A stretch of 64,000 bases of DNA. Source: Tetracladium setigerum. Taxonomy: Eukaryota; Ascomycota; Leotiomycetes; Helotiales. Numbering within the stretch: the stretch's first letter is position 1; each line of letters starts with the position of its first letter. Below, piece by piece: positions 1-10,203 of the stretch. The notes beneath the pieces were generated by a model. The model searched no databases, was not told where the DNA came from, and was given only the letters and a program-made list of their open reading frames with translations. The position numbers and the translations under genes were made by a program. The stretch is taken from NCBI GenBank assembly GCA_031472005.1, contig PZJY01000008.1:2356001-2420000 (forward strand), given 5' to 3'.

Positions 1-2
1 CC

Positions 3-723
3 GGTGGGTCGACATCCGCTGCAACCGGTGGCTCGACATCAACTGCTCCCGGTGGCTCGAGTTCCACTGCTACAGGTAGCGCAACCGCCACGGTATGTAA
101 TTGAAAACCTCCAAATCTCGAACTATCAGACTGACAAACCCTTAGGCTTCAGGTGGTGGTTCAACCACCACAGGTGCAGCGAGCATCACTGCCGCCACTG
201 TAAGCAGCCAGAATCCATGCAATAAACAAAGATCATGAGGCTAACGATATATAGACTAATGTGCAAAGCTCAACCACTGTTGCAAGCAGCACGTCATCCG
301 TATGATAGACCAAGTTGATGAAATGAAGGAGACTCGGGAGGCTGATTGAGAGATGGAGCGACGGTTCAATATCTACTTCTACAGGCGGTACGGCGTGAAG
401 CACTGTAACTAGCCTACTCTTATATAATATTAATTAGTCACGAAGCTGACGAATTTGCAGACTTTGAACGATTCCACTGATGCGGCGTCTTCAAACACTG
501 TAACCATCTCATCTCTCCGTTTGTGTGCCAAGTAACACCTCTCACATGCCCTCTTATTGGTCAACAACTGAACGCTGCCGGCGCTTCCTGTGTGTGCCAG
601 ACTGGCTTCACTTCTGGCCTCGACGCACTTGGAGGCCTGTTTTGTACTGCTATTCCAGCACTACAGTGCATTCTACCCGGCCAGCAAGTCAACCCTACTG
701 GTGTCTATTTAAGCGAAGCCTAG
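3..723 (+). CDS. 3' part of Ser/Thr/Gly-rich wall or secreted-type protein with Cys-rich tail (partial)
   Basis: The window opens inside a coding exon (3-92) rich in Gly, Ser, Thr and Ala. A GTATGT donor at 93 and an acceptor at 144-145 define a 53-nt phase-0 intron. Exon 146-199 continues the same composition and ends at a GTAAGC donor. Further Ser/Thr-rich pieces lie near 270-299 and 461-522, but I could not join them without a stop or a phase conflict (TGA near 398). The last piece (about 523-723) encodes a tail with six cysteines in two CxC/CxxxxxxC-like groups and ends at a TAG. Moving from 461-522 to 523-723 needs one extra base, as at other sites in this window. Ser/Thr-rich repeats with a Cys-rich end are typical of fungal cell-wall or secreted proteins; the family is not recognised. 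It could be a decaying gene. Confidence 0.35.
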
Positions 724-1312
724 GCGTTCTTCCTTCAAGAACATTTAATTCTATTCCATTCTATTTTCTAGTTAAAATAATACACAATTTGAAGGCAATT
801 TCAACATTTCAATCCACGTTGTCGCCTTTCTCGCTTAGCATCTCTCTCTGCCTTGCCCATTCTTCCCATCAAATTCAACTCTATATCCCTTCTTTTCCAC
901 TCTGCCTCCCACGATTTACTTGAAGCGAGGAGATGAAATCTGAAAGTCATGGGCAATCACAGTGTGTTGGATTGCAAGTCCCATGAAGCGGCGACTTGGT
1001 ATGTTTGTTACCGCTCACCACGTGACACATACCTGCCAAGATATCAAGTCGAACTCCTCACTTGAATACAAGCTTCAAACACTTCACTCACCTTCCAACG
1101 TTTCAAAAACAAAGGCATCCATCACCGTTGTTTGAAATTGAGTGAGTGGGCACTTGAGGATTTGTTTGTTATGTTCCTGTTTGTGAGAGAATGGAGGTAA
1201 GCTTTGTGAGCTGACTGCTGAGTACAGAAAGGATGGCTGACTGTGGTTTGGATAGGATGGAAGGATGGAGGTTGTTGCCGCTTTGGAATCGGAGATGAGA
1301 TCACGAAAAGTC

Positions 1313-1328
1313 GAGAGAGAGAGAGAGA
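1313..1328. repeat. (GA)8 microsatellite
   Basis: Eight uninterrupted GA units lie in non-coding sequence. Confidence 0.9.
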
Positions 1329-2224
1329 ATGTTTCTCACAATTTGACTGTATGGTTGTTGAGTTTCCTGGTTTGGCTGGTTGAGAAAGACAAGGATGTCA
1401 TCAGAGGTTGTGTTCTCTTGAAAGAGCCAGACAGGAAATAAGACGCACGTATGTGAATAAATGTATTATTCGACACCTTTCTGAATCCTGCAGACATCAT
1501 ATCGATTTTAGATTTAAGTTGATTTAATTTTATTTGGGAAGTCGTCTAGGCTGATTTTGACGATGGGCTTGGGGAAATGCTATGCTCTTCTGTGGCTGAA
1601 ATCGATAGACTTTTGGTTTCCCAAAATGGAGAAAAGAAGAGGGGTGCGATGTCTTGAAAGAGATGGGTGTGCAGTACTCTGCCCTCACTACCGCTGGACA
1701 GACAAAAGATATGACACCATCAAAACAGGTACATTTGAGGAGGGAGACGGAGGAAAGAAACGGAGGAAGAGACGCGGAAGATCAAGAGGTAGTGGGGCGG
1801 GAAGCGCGGGATGAAATGACCTTAATAACGATGAAGTGTTTGAGAAGAAGTATTGCGTGGATCTTGAGAGGTACGTTACCATCGTCATGCTCTGGGGAAA
1901 TAGTTTCAACCGCGAAGTGCTAACTGTGTGTTTGACCAGAGATTTTTGTTCATGTGAGGAAGGGAGGTCGACGTATTACATGCTGGGTACCACACCGTAT
2001 GGTGATACTGTGGTACTGTTATTGGAAAGTTAGAGGTGGGCTTAGGTAGGAGAAGAATAATGACTGGGTTGGATGGTAGGTAGTTATGTTACGGTACTAG
2101 AAGGTAGGCTCGCTCCTGGGAAGTTGGAATAAATGTGGTGGTTGATATTGGTTGTGATGTGGTGTTAAGCACTCCTTTCCTTCTCACCTACATGTCGCAA
2201 ACTTACAAGAACCCAGGTTTTACT

Positions 2225-2430
2225 ATCAGCGAAAGAATCCTCAGCGAAAATACCACCAGCGAAATTACCGTCAGCCCACGTCCTATCCGCCAACCTCTCA
2301 GGAACGAACCCCCTACCACAAAAACACCATTAGCGAAAGATCACCAACCCAAGCCACCATCAGCAAACCCATCATCAGCCAAAACACCATCAACGAAAAT
2401 ACCATCAGCCAGCTCCCCATTAACAAAAAC
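2225..2430. repeat. Degenerate short tandem repeat, unit near ACCATCAGCGAAA
   Basis: About a dozen imperfect copies of a 12-15 nt unit (core CATCAGCGAAA or CATCAGCCAAA) run through this stretch with shorter spacers. An open frame crosses it, reading Pro/Ser/Thr/Lys-rich, but this follows from the repeat composition and I do not call it a gene. Confidence 0.6.
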
Positions 2431-2951
2431 AACTTCCCCCTACCCTTCCAGATTTCAAAATCCTTCCAATCCATCTAATCCATCCACCAAATCCATCCAC
2501 CACCACCATATTTACCATCACCATCTTCCCATTTCCAACCAACAATTCAAGACCGAGCCGACGTGTATTTATCTACGTACTTTTGCACCATATTTATCTT
2601 TCCCTCTCCTTCTCCGCTGGCCACCCCAAACCTCGGAAAAATGCGAGATCTGACCGACTTGCCTTGCTAAAGACGGCAAAAACACAAAGATTACACACAC
2701 AAGTTTACTTTCATATATACATAATTCTTCCTTGGTGTTTTTGTTTTTGTATATTCTTGAATTTTTGCAGTCGTCTTGTCTTTTCTATGTTATTCTACAG
2801 GTACTGTTACTGTACGCTTTCTAAGATACAAATTCCACGTAATTTTCATCGGCACCCTCCCTAGCGTTCACTTCCTTCTGGATCTTGTCAATCCCTCATA
2901 TATGAATGAGTACTTGAGTAGGTGGATGGATTTCCACCCTACCTACGCTAA

Positions 2952-5043
2952 CTACCTCTGTCCCTCAGCAATCCTCCAAGCCCTCAAAGGCAACGCCTGC
3001 AACTTCAAAGCCGCCGGTCCAATATAGCTCCAAAAGGTCACGACACCCACAATGACACACACGACATTCATGACGTAGTACCCATCGCGACTAATATCGC
3101 AGATGCCACCGCCTTGGATGCAACGATCCTTCTCAGCCGAGAGGGAGCATGAGAATGGATCGGTGACGAGCGGACCTTTGAGGGTGGCTGGGAGTTTGTA
3201 GTCGGCGAGTGGTGGGAGACAGGTTGCGACTGTGAAGAAGTCGACGAGTTTGAGGACGAAGAAGCGGGGGAGGTGCCGCCTAGGTTGGAGACACTGTGGA
3301 TATGTAACGTCAGATGCCTAGGTTTTTATAACAAGCGCAAAAAAGAATTGAGTAGTAAAGAGGGAGGGAAACTTACGTAGCGAGTAAAGTCATGTAAGTA
3401 CCTCCAATCACTGGGTCTGCGATTCTAGCGTGGAATGCGGAAACAGCGACAAACATGACTGTGTTGGTGAAAGTGGAGAAAATATGTTCTGCAATAACGA
3501 CGAGGAGGTACCAAGTATCAACACCGTTCTTTGGGAAGATCATGACTGTGATCTGAGCGAGAACTGCGGCGAGTAGGCGGCCAACGAAACCCCAACACCA
3601 TAATCGCATTGGGGTGTATGTTGTCGACCATTTTCCAGCGTAATAACCAAGGCCTATCTCGAATGGGAAATCAATGAGCACAGTGAGTGCGAGGTCCTCT
3701 TGGGAAAATCCTTTGTCGATGAGTTTAAGATTTGTAACTCCGTCGTTGGCTTGGAAGCCGATCTTGGCGATGAGGTGGATAATGATGATAGTTTGGATGT
3801 TCTTGAGTTTTAAGACCCCCCACATCACCTTGTAAACATCCCAGATGCCATCTTCATTCCTCGTCTTCTCCTCCTTCTTTAAAAGGCCCAGTCCAAGCGT
3901 GACAATAATATATGCCCAACCCCAGAATGTAAGATAGCCGCCCAAGGTCATCACCCCCTCCTGTAAGGGCGTTGAACGGAAGTATTTATTCGCAAAGTCT
4001 GGAGAGTTGAAAGCCAGGAAGACGGTGTAAGACATGAATTGTCCAGCAGTCAAGCCCACCGTCTGCGCCGTACTCGCATACGAGATATTCCCAGGTGTAA
4101 GGAGTGTCAAAGCCCAACCATCCACAGCAATATCCTGCGTGGCGCACATGAAAACCAGGAAGAACCACCAGCCAGTGAAGCCCCAGATTCCAGCTCCGTC
4201 ATCTTTTCCAGCCTCGGCCATCATGGTCTTCATCCTCGCGCCCAAGTACAACATGCCGAAGCCGGATAACATCTGGATTGGCATGATCCAGCTCTTCCTG
4301 CGACCCAGTTTGGGACTCCATACCGCATCTACCACCGGACTCCATAGTAACTTCAACGAGTATGGATATGAAGCCAGAGAGAATACCCCCAGAGCGGAAT
4401 ACGACATGAACGGCTTCAGCAAAAACGGCACCGACCCAGTCGCCAACCCCATCGGCACGCCCTGCAAGAAGTATAGCAATACCAACAGCCCGAAATTCCT
4501 CCTATCCTGCATTGGCAGCTCCCAAAAGCCATGATTGTTCATCGTCGGTGTCTTTGGCACCGGATCATCGAGCGAGAAGGAGTCGCGCCCCATGAGATTC
4601 GCGGTGGGCGAATCGAGCGAGGCATTCTTGCGCCGGTATTCCACGCCGCTGCTCATCTTGCCGTTAGAGTGGCCGTTCGAGTGTCCGTTCTCCCCTCCTG
4701 CGATTGAGGACGAGGAGGACTCGAGTTTTGCGGGGCGGCGCTTCTTGGTACTCATGGAAGAGGTGGCGTCGAGGGGATCCTCTTCGTCGTCGTCGGAGGA
4801 GTCGTCTGCGAGGAGGTATCGCGATGGTTCTTCCAGTTGGTGTGTCGTCGCCGATGTTGATTCTGCGGTATGTTCGCCTTGATTCTCTCTTTCTTTCTTC
4901 TTATGACGTTGGTTGAGTTCGTCGAGTTCTTGCGCGTGTGGATACTGCGAGTCGTGGTGAAGGGGAAGTTGCTGGCTGTGAAGCTGTGATGAAGTAGATT
5001 GCGCTTGAAGGGAAGGGAGTGTGTCGCCTAGAGGGGTAGGCAT
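2952..5043 (-). CDS. SLC33A1: Acetyl-CoA transporter, SLC33A1/AT-1 family (one apparent frameshift)
   Basis: This is an MFS-fold membrane protein of the acetyl-coenzyme A transporter family, which moves acetyl-CoA into the ER/Golgi lumen. Exon 1 is 3377-5043 and exon 2 is 2952-3293, separated by an 83-nt GTAAGT...CAG intron in phase 2. The first about 170 residues are low-complexity, polar and probably cytosolic. The family region starts at the FWELP block and shows LLYFLQGVPMGL, the LWSPVVDA block, the ATQDIAVDGWALTLL motif and GGTYMTLL just before the intron. Exon 2 resumes with VSNLGGT and then FFVLKLVDFFTVATC, but the two blocks are in different frames. One missing C in the five-C run near 3267-3271 would restore TSPRFF and give 669 residues. 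The start at 5043 is the first in-frame ATG. The gene is divergent from CENP-O with 541 bp between starts. Confidence 0.88.
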
Positions 5044-5584
5044 GTGGTGGATGAGAGCAATAGAGGACAACAATGGACCTCCAAAAATCGAGGATGATGG
5101 AGAAAATAATTGGCCGGATCGTTCCAGGGGACGGGTTGCTTCCGCGACGTGTCTTCTTGGGGGACTCTTTGACTCGTATTTGGCTGAGAGCGTGTAGAGG
5201 GGCGAGATTGATGAATAATTGAAATGTGTAATTAATTGTATAAGGGAAAGATGATTGTTAGTGCTGTAGGAGTAGGAGTAGTAAAGCGAGAGAAGACATC
5301 AAGACCACATCAAGAGCCAGCAGGATGTTTTCGTACTCCGTACTACTGTACCACGTCCACGTTGTAGAAATAAAGTGTGAGTTAGTGAGGTGAGGGCGTT
5401 TTGCATATTCCGTCTCCATCAGCCGCCCCAAGAAGTCCCCACGTACAGCCAGCGGGGGACCGGTCAACTCTCCACGTCGCGTCACAACGACATCGCGACT
5501 TTTCTAGCCAACACAATCCACATCACCACTATGCCCACAACACTATCACCATCACATCCAGCCATCAATTAAATCCGCATCAAC
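5044..5584. promoter_or_regulatory. Divergent promoter of the SLC33 and CENP-O genes
   Basis: This 541-bp spacer separates two outward-facing start codons. It holds the inverted-repeat motif GTACTCCGTAC at 5333-5343, and a C/A-rich stretch (5490-5580) leads into the CENP-O start. It must carry both promoters unless distal elements are used; no specific factor site is assigned. Confidence 0.6.
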
Positions 5585-6717
5585 ATGTCTTCGCAAACGC
5601 GACCTCCCCAGCCGACGAATCGTCCCTTTCCAGCTCTCTGTCGTTGGATGAAGAAGTCGAATCCCTCAAAGCGCAAAGTAAACAAATGCCCCCCTGCCCA
5701 ACCAAAACATCCCCCTCCCAACCCAATTTTTGAATTTCGAATTCTAATAAATGGTCTACAAACAGTCGCAAATCTCACCGCCCACCGCGCCCTTCAAGCA
5801 AGCACAATCCTCACCTCCCACTCCACCCTTCTCACGCTCCAAAACCTCCGCAACTCCACCACCTCCGCCCATCATCAACGCACACGCTCGCGATCCAGCA
5901 CGCCCCCCTCCACGACCGCAGAAACACAAACAGATCTCTCTCCCCTCCTCCTCACAACCACACATCAACTCAGCGCCCTCAAACGCAGCAATCTCTATCG
6001 CGCCTGCGGCGGGATAACGTCCTTCCCCATCACCGACAGCGACCCAAACGCCGTCGATGGGGCCGAGTGCTCTGTATTCGCTTTGATGTCGCCTTGCTGG
6101 GGGGTGGAAAGAGTGGTTTCGGGAAGAGTCTGTACGTGATGCTGAACAGACCGTATGGGGAGAATAATATCAGTCCTCCACAACAGGATGTAGACGCGGG
6201 GGATAGAGAAAGGCTGCGTGTGCATCGACATACGATTCCAGATGGTATACCTCTTCCTAGCTTGGCGAAGAAATATCTACCTCCGCCTGCAACCCCTAAC
6301 AGCGGGGAGAAGCAGAAGGCGAAAAAACAAGATCTCCAAGCCTTCGTCCGAGCCCTCCGTCGAGAAATAGTATGCCACCGAAATCGCGTAGAAGCAATCA
6401 AGAGTCTCCGCCGAGAGTTCGCCCTCGACGACAAGCGAGACATTACAAGTAGTCGGAAGGGCAGGGGCAAAGAGCGAGAAAGAGAGAGGATCATAGCCGA
6501 TGTAGCCGCCGCGGACGCCGAAGCCAAACAAATCAGAATCGTGTGGGCGGATGCGAAGGTCGGGAGGGTGTTGGTGGGTGAGAAGGGCGAAGTGCTTAAA
6601 GCTGTCGTTGTGGGTGAAGGAGGGAGGGATAGGACGTTGGAGAGGAGGTTGATGGGGGAGCTGGGTGATCGTGGGGTTGATGGGGTCGGGAGGAGAATTA
6701 TGGAGGGTGTTTATTGA
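5585..6717 (+). CDS. MCM21: Kinetochore protein CENP-O/Mcm21 (two apparent frameshifts)
   Basis: CENP-O (yeast Mcm21) belongs to the COMA/CCAN inner-kinetochore complex. Exon 1 is 5585-5677 and exon 2 is 5766-6717, with an 88-nt phase-1 intron (GTAAAC donor, CTAATAA branch, CAG). The N-terminus has a coiled-coil heptad run (SLDEEVESLKAQ into ANLTAHRALQ). The family core follows: NLYRACGGITSF, then CIRFDV, SLYVMLNRPYG, LRVHRHTIPDGIPLPSLA, and a C-terminal basic helix (LQAFVRALRREIV...NRVEAIKSLRREF). Two single-base gaps break it: one in the CCCC run near 5610-5613, which puts the only plausible ATG out of frame, and one in the GGGG run at 6059-6062 before CIRFDV. Adding one base at each site gives 348 residues, a normal CENP-O length. 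I see no in-frame ATG downstream of the first break that would avoid it. Confidence 0.85.
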
Positions 6718-7316
6718 TGAATATTACTCGCTTGCTCGATTTGTTTGGTTTTTTATACTACTACTGGCTGGCTGGGCGTTTGTAAAGGGAACGTGTTTTT
6801 CTTTGGTGGGGGGAGGGGGTTGGCGGTTTTTAGTTGGATGTTACTATATGGTAATGTCTGGCCTGGTGTATATATACTCACTCGGTGGGTGTGCTTTTGC
6901 TTTAGCTTTTGCAAAGACGGATGAGCGATGAAAAGATACCCCATGAGGAGTGCGAAGTCCTCTTCACGCTGTACTTGCACAGTACCTAACACATATTGCG
7001 TAGAATAAATATAATCATTAAATTCATATCTCATGTTTCATACCTAGATGAATGACTCTCTTTTTCGTCTTCCACAATCATGCAATCCGGGTATCATGCA
7101 TACCTATTTTCCCCTACGACCTTGGCCCATGCTATCCAACCTCATCCCATCCAATCCGCCATCAGTCTCACTCGTCATTATCTCTCTGCACAGCCTATCT
7201 CATGCCTTCTTTTGTATGAGACCAGTCATTCCATACCAACCAACACGACTAACTCCAACAGTACCTGTGATGTACCTTTCCTCCCCTCCTTAAATATATA
7301 TGTATATAAAAATCGA
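6718..7316. other. Convergent 3' spacer
   Basis: This 0.6-kb spacer lies between the stop codons of CENP-O and the Zn2Cys6 gene. It contains AATAAA-like sequence near 7003-7012 and is otherwise AT-rich; no gene is seen. Confidence 0.5.
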
Positions 7317-10203
7317 CTAGGGCAACCATAACCCCTCCTGCTCATTCCCCGAAAGCGTAAAGTGATGCTGCCACGGATCATCATACTGCCCATGCAACTG
7401 ACCCATCATTGAAAATCTCTCCATCGCTTCTGCAGGATTGAGCAGGTTTGGCACGAGGTGGTTGAGCGGCGGTGGTGCAGCAAAAGGCTGAGTTGAGGAA
7501 GATGGATTGATAAACGGAGGATGGGGCGCTATAATTGGTTCGGATTGAAAGGGGGGTGATGGATTGATGGTAAATTTAACATAGTTGTAACCTGGTGGCA
7601 CTGGAGCTTGGGTGGGGAGGTCATATACGCTCCAGCGGATAATGGGCGCCACCATTCTGATTAGACGATCGAAAATCTCCCATGCTTTTCGTGCGCCAAT
7701 GCTTTGTACTGACATCATAACGAGCCATCTCACACCCTTTTTGGCGTCTTCGAGGATTTCGGCCGTTTCTTCCGGGAGGTGTTGACATTTAAATGCCATT
7801 TCAAGTATGAGGACTGAAAGGGCTTCGCAGAGACAGTGAAGGGTATTCCAGAATGGGGGAATGGCGTAAAGATTTGATGGGGTGGAGGCAAACCATGCAA
7901 GAAGCGTGATTGTCTGCCGGGCGGATTGGATGCATTTTTTGACGGTTTCATCAATGAAATGTTTGGAGCGTTCCGATTGATTGTGAATGCGGCCCTCGAA
8001 GCGGCAGAGACAGGGACGGAAGAGGATCATGCGCGAAGAGTTGAAGAGCAAGGCAAGACCGGTGCGGTGAAATGTGTTGGGGCTATTGTAATCGGGTTTG
8101 GGATAAGTGTCAAAGCCAACTTCAAGTTCGGACGGGAGACTTTTGGCCCAGTTGAGGAGCCGCTCGTCGATGCTTCGGATAGTGTTTTCGACATCGATCC
8201 ATTTTTCCTTTGATGTTGCAGCGCAGTATAGTTGTGTTATGATTTCGTGGGAAACGATCGATAGTTGAGTGCGGTAGATAAAGAAGGTAGATGAAGTTAA
8301 CGGAGGGGGGACAGGCGGGAACTGCATGGCTACAGGCTGCGTAAAGGCAGAGGGCATTTGCCATGTAGCAGCCGAGCTAACTAGTATCATCAGAGACTTT
8401 TCTACCTAGGAATTCAGGAGGATAGCACTTACGCCTGGAACTCCGCGAGCTTCTTGAGTGAGCCGATGCACTGCTGGGGCCTGGTAGATCCGTTTGTACA
8501 CCTTGCATTTCATCGTACAAATCCCGTTCGCTTTCAAGGTCTGTTTCTTCGAGATTGATGGGCATTGGAGTACTGATATCTCGATCTGCAATACAGCTCG
8601 GGCGTCCTGTGAGCTCATTTAGTGTACACTCAAGTGAGTACAAGGACCACCATATGCGAACTCGATGTTCCTTCTCTGCATCCAATAGACTAGCTGCAGC
8701 GCTTCGAACGTGGAGCCCCAGCGTGAGAGCATGCCTGATGGCTAAACCACAGGCAGTCCAAGCTCTACACAAGTTAGTAAGTTGAAGTTGAAAGAGCCTG
8801 CAGGAAGGAGTACCGGTTAAGTCGGGTGTTGGCAAGATAGTAAAGTGATAGCAGCCCCAACGCACACGTCGAAGACACCCTGGAATCCTGTAGAAATATT
8901 TCTTGGTGGGAAAAGATCATGATCGCTCTCGTGAAGTATAATCGATGCTCGCTTGTGCTTTCCAAGCCGGGGTTTGCCATCAAACTACCATGGGTTGCAG
9001 CTATAGCAAAGACGGTGTTTATTATGCCCAACCAGATGATGTCGTCGTTCGAGAGGTGACCAGTGTTCCGCGGAAATGTATGATACCGAGATAGGAATTG
9101 TTTTTTGTTCAAAATAGGATAAGTGTCATGGACGTAGGTGAAGTATGCCTCGACCAGAGCTCCAGCCAATGCTGGAGCCGGCCAAGCGTAAGAATTTACA
9201 ATCGAAGTATCAAAGTATTCCATGTCAGTATCCTCTGTGTGGTAAGAAGACGGCGTGCCCGCTGGCTGATGTTTGTCGCCAATGAAACTTGGATCGAGGC
9301 TCGCTTGCTCCTCTGCACGATGTTGCCATGCAACGGCCGATGATTTGCCCAGATGGCCTCTTCCTCGCGTCTCCTCTCGATCTGTGTCGAGGGTGACAAC
9401 ATCAAGAGAACCAGTTGATCCTACCTCAGCATTTGCGTCTTGCTCTCCGGTGACTATGTTGTCCTCGGGCTCTGATGACTGGCGCATTGACGGACCTGGA
9501 GAGTCAAAGCCAATACTTAGTGATATATTCTACGATTTGTGAGCTCAGATACAATCATGATAGTATGTAACAATACCCTAGCTATAACATCATCGATGGC
9601 AGATCTCATTCCATCTGGAGAAAGATGTACATCGTCTCGAATTCGCTGAAGCGTCTGCATTACCTCTGTATTCTGCTGGACAAGAAAGCTTGTCTCCTGG
9701 CTCAACTTTGTCAGCTCCCTGTGAATTGTTAGTCAGTTCGTCATGTAGACAGGCAAATTACGCCTTTACTTCTTCTCCTTCTCCCTTTTCCCATCTCCAT
9801 ACACACAAGGGGACTTCATTGTTCTGCATCTCGAGCACGGATTACCACCACTACAGCCAGCTTTGGCTTTTCGACAATTATCGCAAGCATGCTGAGTACG
9901 CTCTTTCCGAGATGACCTTGGATCGGGAGTCAGGGAGTTTCGCAGAGCTGGTATCGCAACCTTTCTGGGGAGTAATGGCGGCGCTGCGCTGTGCATCGAA
10001 GCGTGTTGGACATGTGAGCCCAAAGCGCCAGATCGATGAACGGAGGACTGGTAGACATCGCCGAACCCTGCAACGCCGTAGGCTGGCGATGATAGAGCCG
10101 AGGATTCTGTTGGTGCAAAGCTCGGTGGCAATGGCTCTTCGTGCGGAGGAGCCTTGTGCTCTCGCGGACGTTTAGCCCTCCCCTTTTTGACTTGCTTGGA
10201 CAT
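7317..10203 (-). CDS. Zn2Cys6 fungal-specific transcription factor
   Basis: This is a nuclear DNA-binding regulator. There are five exons: 9770-10203, 9577-9718, 8814-9478, 8433-8764 and 7317-8380. All introns are 49-98 nt, and the joined length is 878 codons with no frame break. The binuclear cluster is at C107, C110, C117, C123, C126 and C133 (C-x2-C-x6-C-x5-C-x2-C-x6-C), preceded by a basic Pro/Ser-rich leader and followed by a basic linker (GDGKREKEKK) and a predicted helical dimerisation stretch in exon 2. The middle region matches Fungal_trans (PF04082): YFTYVHDTYPILNKKQFL, the LG/A-rich helices, LGLHVRSA, RIWWSLYSLE and the GRPSCIADRDI block across exons 3-4. The C-terminus is Pro-rich. 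The target is unknown; no neighbouring pathway genes point to one. The start at 10203 is the first ATG of the frame. Confidence 0.9.

Larger units (their letters stand above)
724..2951. other. Intergenic spacer, no gene recognised
   Basis: This spacer lies between the 3' ends of the first gene and the SLC33-family gene. It contains a GA microsatellite (1313-1328), a CCACGTGAC-type box near 1017 and the degenerate repeat at 2225-2430. Open frames here are short and have no recognisable motif. Confidence 0.5.

Noticed and set aside
525..923. 132-codon plus-strand frame
   Set aside because: It overlaps the cysteine-rich last exon in another frame, has no domain and runs into CT-rich spacer.
2135..2653. 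172-codon Pro/Ser/Thr-rich frame
   Set aside because: It is explained by the degenerate CATCAGCGAAA repeat and shows no family features.
9690..10175. 161-codon plus-strand frame over the Zn2Cys6 exon
   Set aside because: It is antisense to a well-supported exon with a zinc cluster.
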